Under the pieces are notes generated by a model, which worked only from the letters and a program-made list of their open reading frames with translations, was not told the origin of the DNA and ran no database searches. From contig CAZKQJ010000026.1 in the NCBI GenBank assembly GCA_964554875.1, positions 1 through 64,000 of the forward strand: 64,000 nucleotides of DNA, given 5' to 3'. The position numbers were made by a program, and so were the translations under genes. The DNA comes from Marispirochaeta sp964554875. GTDB lineage: Bacteria; Spirochaetota; Spirochaetia; JC444; Marispirochaetaceae. Shown here piece after piece: positions 61,603 to 64,000 of this stretch (its first letter is position 1; every line of letters begins with the position of its first letter).

Positions 61603-62388
61603 ATGATTCAGCCCTACCTGAAGGGTAAAACCGCCCTGATAACAGGCGGAGCCAAACGCATCGGCGCCGCCTGTGCCCTCGCCCTGGCCGGGGCCGGGGC
61701 CGATATTGTTCTCCATTATCACCGCTCCTTCCGGGAAGCGGAAAAAACCGCAGAGAAGATACGCGGCCTGGAGGTGAATGCATGGCCACTGAAGGCCGAT
61801 CTGGAATCGGAAGAGGAGACCAGGGGACTCTTCGAAAACGCCCTGGACATGACCGGAGGCCTCGACATTCTGGTCAATTCCGCGTCGATTTTTCCCGACA
61901 ACACGGTGGATACCTTTACCTGGGAGGATCTTGAGCAGAACCTCAGGGTAAACACCTGGGCACCCCTGCTTCTCTCCCGACTCTTCGCGGCACAGGAGCG
62001 GTTTTCCGGCCTTGAGGACCCGCCGAAAGCCGCAAAACTGGGAAACATCGTCAATTTTCTTGATACCCGGATTACCGACAACGACAAAAATCATGCTGCC
62101 TACGCCTTGAGCAAGCGAAACCTTTTTACCCTTACCCGTATGCTGAGCCTCGCCTGCGCTCCCGGGATCAAGGTAAACGCCATCGCCCCGGGGCTCATTC
62201 TCCCGCCTCCCGGGGAAGACGAGGGATATCTGGAAAAACTGCGCCACACAAACCCCATGCGCCGCGTGGGAAAACTCGAGGACATCAGCAGCGCCCTGCT
62301 GTTTCTTGTGACTAACAGCTTTATAAGCGGCCAGGTCATCTTTGTGGATGGCGGCCGCCGCATCAAAGGAAGCATGTATGGAGTATAG
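61603..62388 (+). CDS. SDR oxidoreductase, pteridine-reductase (FolM/PTR1) like
   Basis: The 261-residue enzyme has the NADPH loop TGGAKRIG, the TGx3RxG form typical of FolM and PTR1, followed by IVLHYHRSFREAE, close to the PTR1 sequence LHYHRS. The active-site Tyr and Lys are in YALSK. Next to folB-folK-folE it is probably a dihydropterin or dihydrofolate reductase. It starts at ATG 61603 just after phnE, without clear ribosome-binding site, and overlaps folB. Confidence 0.8.
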   Translation: MIQPYLKGKTALITGGAKRIGAACALALAGAGADIVLHYHRSFREAEKTAEKIRGLEVNAWPLKADLESEEETRGLFENALDMTGGLDILVNSASIFPDNTVDTFTWEDLEQNLRVNTWAPLLLSRLFAAQERFSGLEDPPKAAKLGNIVNFLDTRITDNDKNHAAYALSKRNLFTLTRMLSLACAPGIKVNAIAPGLILPPPGEDEGYLEKLRHTNPMRRVGKLEDISSALLFLVTNSFISGQVIFVDGGRRIKGSMYGV

Positions 62389-62770
62389 ATTCGACCGGAT
62401 TCACATACGGGACATCCTGGTACGCTGTATCGTGGGAATAAATCCCGATGAGCGGGAAAAAAAGCAGGATGTAATAATCTCACTGTGCCTGGAGGGAGAC
62501 CTGCGGCTGCCAGGAGAAAGCGATAATATCGACGACACCATCAATTACAAGGACATCAAAGACCGGGTAGTGCGATTCACCGAAGAGAGCTCGTTTTTCC
62601 TTATTGAAGCCCTGGCCCATGAGATTGCCGCCCTCTGCCTCGAGGTACCGGAGATCCAGCGGGCGGGGGTCAGCGTCGACAAACCCGGGGCCCTTCGCTT
62701 TGCCAGAAGCGTGGCCGTGGAAATCTTCCGCACCCGGGAGGATTATCCCGATCGAGGTTTTGATGGCTGA
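62378..62770 (+). CDS. folB: Dihydroneopterin aldolase
   Basis: The 130-residue enzyme splits dihydroneopterin to hydroxymethyl-dihydropterin and glycolaldehyde. Glu25 in GINPDEREKKQ, Tyr57 in TINYKDI and Lys102 in VDKPGAL match the conserved catalytic and substrate residues. AAAGGA lies 7 nt upstream of ATG 62378. It overlaps the SDR gene by 11 nt and folK by 8 nt. Confidence 0.93.
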   Translation: MEYRFDRIHIRDILVRCIVGINPDEREKKQDVIISLCLEGDLRLPGESDNIDDTINYKDIKDRVVRFTEESSFFLIEALAHEIAALCLEVPEIQRAGVSVDKPGALRFARSVAVEIFRTREDYPDRGFDG

Positions 62771-63272
62771 CTTTTTCATTGCAACGGGGTCCAACATCGA
62801 AGCCGAAACCAGTCTCACGAAGGGACTCACCCTGCTCGCCTCCCGGACCAGGCTGCTCAGGATATCCACCCACTACCGCAGCGCCCCCCTGGGCGACAGA
62901 AAGCAGCCGGAATATATAAACGGGATATGGCACGGCCGGACCGACATGAAACCCCTGAAGCTGAAAAGGACATTGCGGCAGATCGAGACAGCCTGCGGCC
63001 GGGTCCGAAGCGGAGATTCCTTCGCCTCCCGTACCCTGGACCTGGATCTGATTCTCTATGATGATCTTGTTCTTTCAGGCCCTGAGCTTGTGCTGCCGGA
63101 TCCGCAGATAAAGGAGCGGGCCTTTATCTACATACCCCTTCTGGAACTGGAACCGGAGATCCGCCTTCCCGGGGACAAAAGTTCCCTGTCGGGGCTGGTC
63201 AATCCCGACATGGAACTGTACTATTCTCCGATAACCGAAATCCTGCGTAATCTGCTAGATTCCGGCCTGTGA
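62763..63272 (+). CDS. folK: 2-amino-4-hydroxy-6-hydroxymethyldihydropteridine diphosphokinase
   Basis: The 170-residue HPPK transfers pyrophosphate from ATP to hydroxymethyl-dihydropterin. It starts ADFFIATGSNIEAE, a variant of the usual LGSN(L/I)GD. The diagnostic SRTLDLDLILYDD block with the magnesium-binding aspartates is intact, and LPDPQIKERAFIYIPLLEL follows. I chose ATG 62763, with GAGG upstream. folP is not in the window. Confidence 0.93.
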   Translation: MADFFIATGSNIEAETSLTKGLTLLASRTRLLRISTHYRSAPLGDRKQPEYINGIWHGRTDMKPLKLKRTLRQIETACGRVRSGDSFASRTLDLDLILYDDLVLSGPELVLPDPQIKERAFIYIPLLELEPEIRLPGDKSSLSGLVNPDMELYYSPITEILRNLLDSGL

Positions 63273-63292
63273 AACAAAGGAGGCTTCAAGCA

Positions 63293-63859
63293 ATGAACCG
63301 CGAACGTGTAGCAGGGCTTATACGGGAATTATTACTTGAAATCGGCGAGGATCCCGACCGGGAAGGCCTTCAGCGGACCCCGGAGCGGGCCGCCAAAGCC
63401 TGGGAGTATCTGAGTTCCGGTTACAGCCGTAATATTGATGATGTTATCAACGGAGCGGTCTTCGAGTCAGAAGCCAACAACATGATCATTGTGCGGGACA
63501 TCGAGGTCTACAGTCTCTGCGAACATCACATGCTTCCTTTCTACGGTAAGGTCCACATCGGCTATATAGCCCGGGACAAGGTGTTGGGGGTCAGCAAACT
63601 GGCGCGTATCGCCGACGTCTATTCTCGCAGGCTGCAGATACAGGAGCGACTGACGCGGCAGATTGCCCGGGAGGTAATGGATTCCACCAATGCCGAGGGT
63701 GTGGGGGTAGTAATGGAAGCGAAGCACCTCTGCATGATGATGCGGGGCGTGGAAAAACAGAACTCCGTCATGACCACATCCTCCGTACTGGGGAGCTTCC
63801 ACAACGATGAGGCGACACGTCTGGAGTTCCTGCAGCTGATATCGAAGAAGCTGGACTGA
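63293..63859 (+). CDS. folE: GTP cyclohydrolase I
   Basis: The 188-residue enzyme makes dihydroneopterin triphosphate from GTP, the first step of folate synthesis. Zinc ligands Cys76 and His79 (SLCEHHMLPFYG) and Cys147 (HLCMMMRG) are all present, so it is the zinc-dependent FolE type. GGAGG lies 9 nt before the ATG; an upstream GTG at 63269 has none. It ends the SDR-folB-folK-folE run. Confidence 0.96.
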   Translation: MNRERVAGLIRELLLEIGEDPDREGLQRTPERAAKAWEYLSSGYSRNIDDVINGAVFESEANNMIIVRDIEVYSLCEHHMLPFYGKVHIGYIARDKVLGVSKLARIADVYSRRLQIQERLTRQIAREVMDSTNAEGVGVVMEAKHLCMMMRGVEKQNSVMTTSSVLGSFHNDEATRLEFLQLISKKLD

Positions 63860-63873
63860 TTCCCCGGACCTGC

Positions 63874-63902
63874 TTGCTTCGACCCATGTTTTGGGGTATT
63901 AT
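63874..63902 (+). promoter_or_regulatory. Promoter of the right-edge gene
   Basis: TTGCTT (63874-63879), a 17-nt spacer and TATTAT (63897-63902) lie after folE. ATG codons at 63907 and 63911 follow the -10 box by only 4 and 8 nt. Confidence 0.45.
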
Positions 63903-63910
63903 CACCATGT

Positions 63911-64000
63911 ATGAGCACAAATCACCAGACTTCACCTTCCCTTCAGGTCTTTCTGAAGGATGACCCCATATTTACCCACAACGGCAAATGGCTGCATCCT
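63911..64000 (+). CDS. Partial gene at right edge, unknown
   Basis: From ATG 63911 an open frame runs to the window end and would give 30 residues, MSTNHQTSPSLQVFLKDDP and on to KWLHP. No family can be assigned from so little. No ribosome-binding site is present, but a promoter lies just upstream. Confidence 0.5.
   Translation, partial: MSTNHQTSPSLQVFLKDDPIFTHNGKWLHP

Noticed and set aside
1..64000. tRNA, rRNA, CRISPR array or prophage.
   Set aside because: I looked in the gaps for cloverleaf ends, short regular repeats and phage genes and found none; nearly all sequence is in dense genes of normal type.

Overview
The window is chromosomal DNA from a moderately GC-rich, free-living spirochaete, probably of the Spirochaetaceae/Sediminispirochaetaceae type. 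The main reasons are the TIGR03545/TIGR03546 gene pair (known to me as spirochaete families), a Treponema-like sodium-pump decarboxylase, very dense signalling genes, and substrate-binding proteins with the local 'FAGGAKE' export style. This lineage call is inference from gene content. I see no rRNA, tRNA, CRISPR array, prophage or intact insertion sequence.

Layout. (1) 1-3350: oadG-oadA-oadB, a biotin-dependent Na+-pumping decarboxylase. (2) 3400-5520: hsp20 with a 41-residue membrane peptide behind it, then a divergent YmdB-like phosphoesterase overlapping an RseC-type gene. (3) 5524-7570: cheR-cheB. (4) 7600-11730: bifunctional nuclease, pyrG, lptC, lptA-like, lptB in a chain of overlapping genes. 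(5) 11750-20055: rpoN from its own promoter, hpf, hprK, ptsH, a DUF4390-like gene, ntrY, ntrX, lexA, holA, almost all overlapping or nearly so. uvrC converges on holA. (6) 21900-24310: mmsA and a divergent FadR-type regulator around a palindrome. (7) 24310-26050: an AAA/DUF4143 ATPase flanked by two copies of a long inverted-repeat element. (8) 26051-39391: signalling block with a 7TM kinase-receiver-cyclase, a LamG-TPR-HDOD-metallohydrolase operon, a protein with a degenerate GGDEF-like end, and a hybrid-sensor kinase. (9) 39397-50761: thyX, slyD, a DUF819 permease, then a long minus-strand run (M15 peptidase, TIGR03546, TIGR03545, slyX, acetyltransferase, chemoreceptor), followed by marC and an aldo/keto reductase. 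(10) 50846-55454: CBS/ACT protein, HDOD protein, GAF protein with a kinase-like but histidine-less end, and a MASE3 kinase. (11) 55411-58118: Rrf2 regulator-cysK-metY. (12) 58307-61601: phnD-phnC-phnE transporter. (13) 61603-63859: pteridine-reductase-like SDR, folB, folK, folE, and then a partial gene at the right edge.

Functional threads. The centre joins outer-membrane glycolipid transport, sigma-54, PTS phosphorylation (HPr and its kinase), an NtrYX pair and LexA in one co-directional stretch. thyX and the fol cluster belong to one folate economy in which a pteridine-reductase-like enzyme may stand in for FolA. Sulfur assimilation (Rrf2, CysK, MetY) and phosphonate or phosphate uptake (PhnDCE) lie back to back, each with recognisable promoter elements.

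Most notable: a recurrent promoter geometry with the -10 box only about 4-9 nt before a start codon that lacks a ribosome-binding site (leaderless candidates); a chemoreceptor with two tandem extracytoplasmic CZB zinc modules; a PhnE with an inserted extracytoplasmic domain; a YmdB homologue that has lost several metal ligands; a possible RNA thermometer before hsp20; and a repeat-bounded ATPase cassette. All functional statements come from reading motifs; no database search was run.
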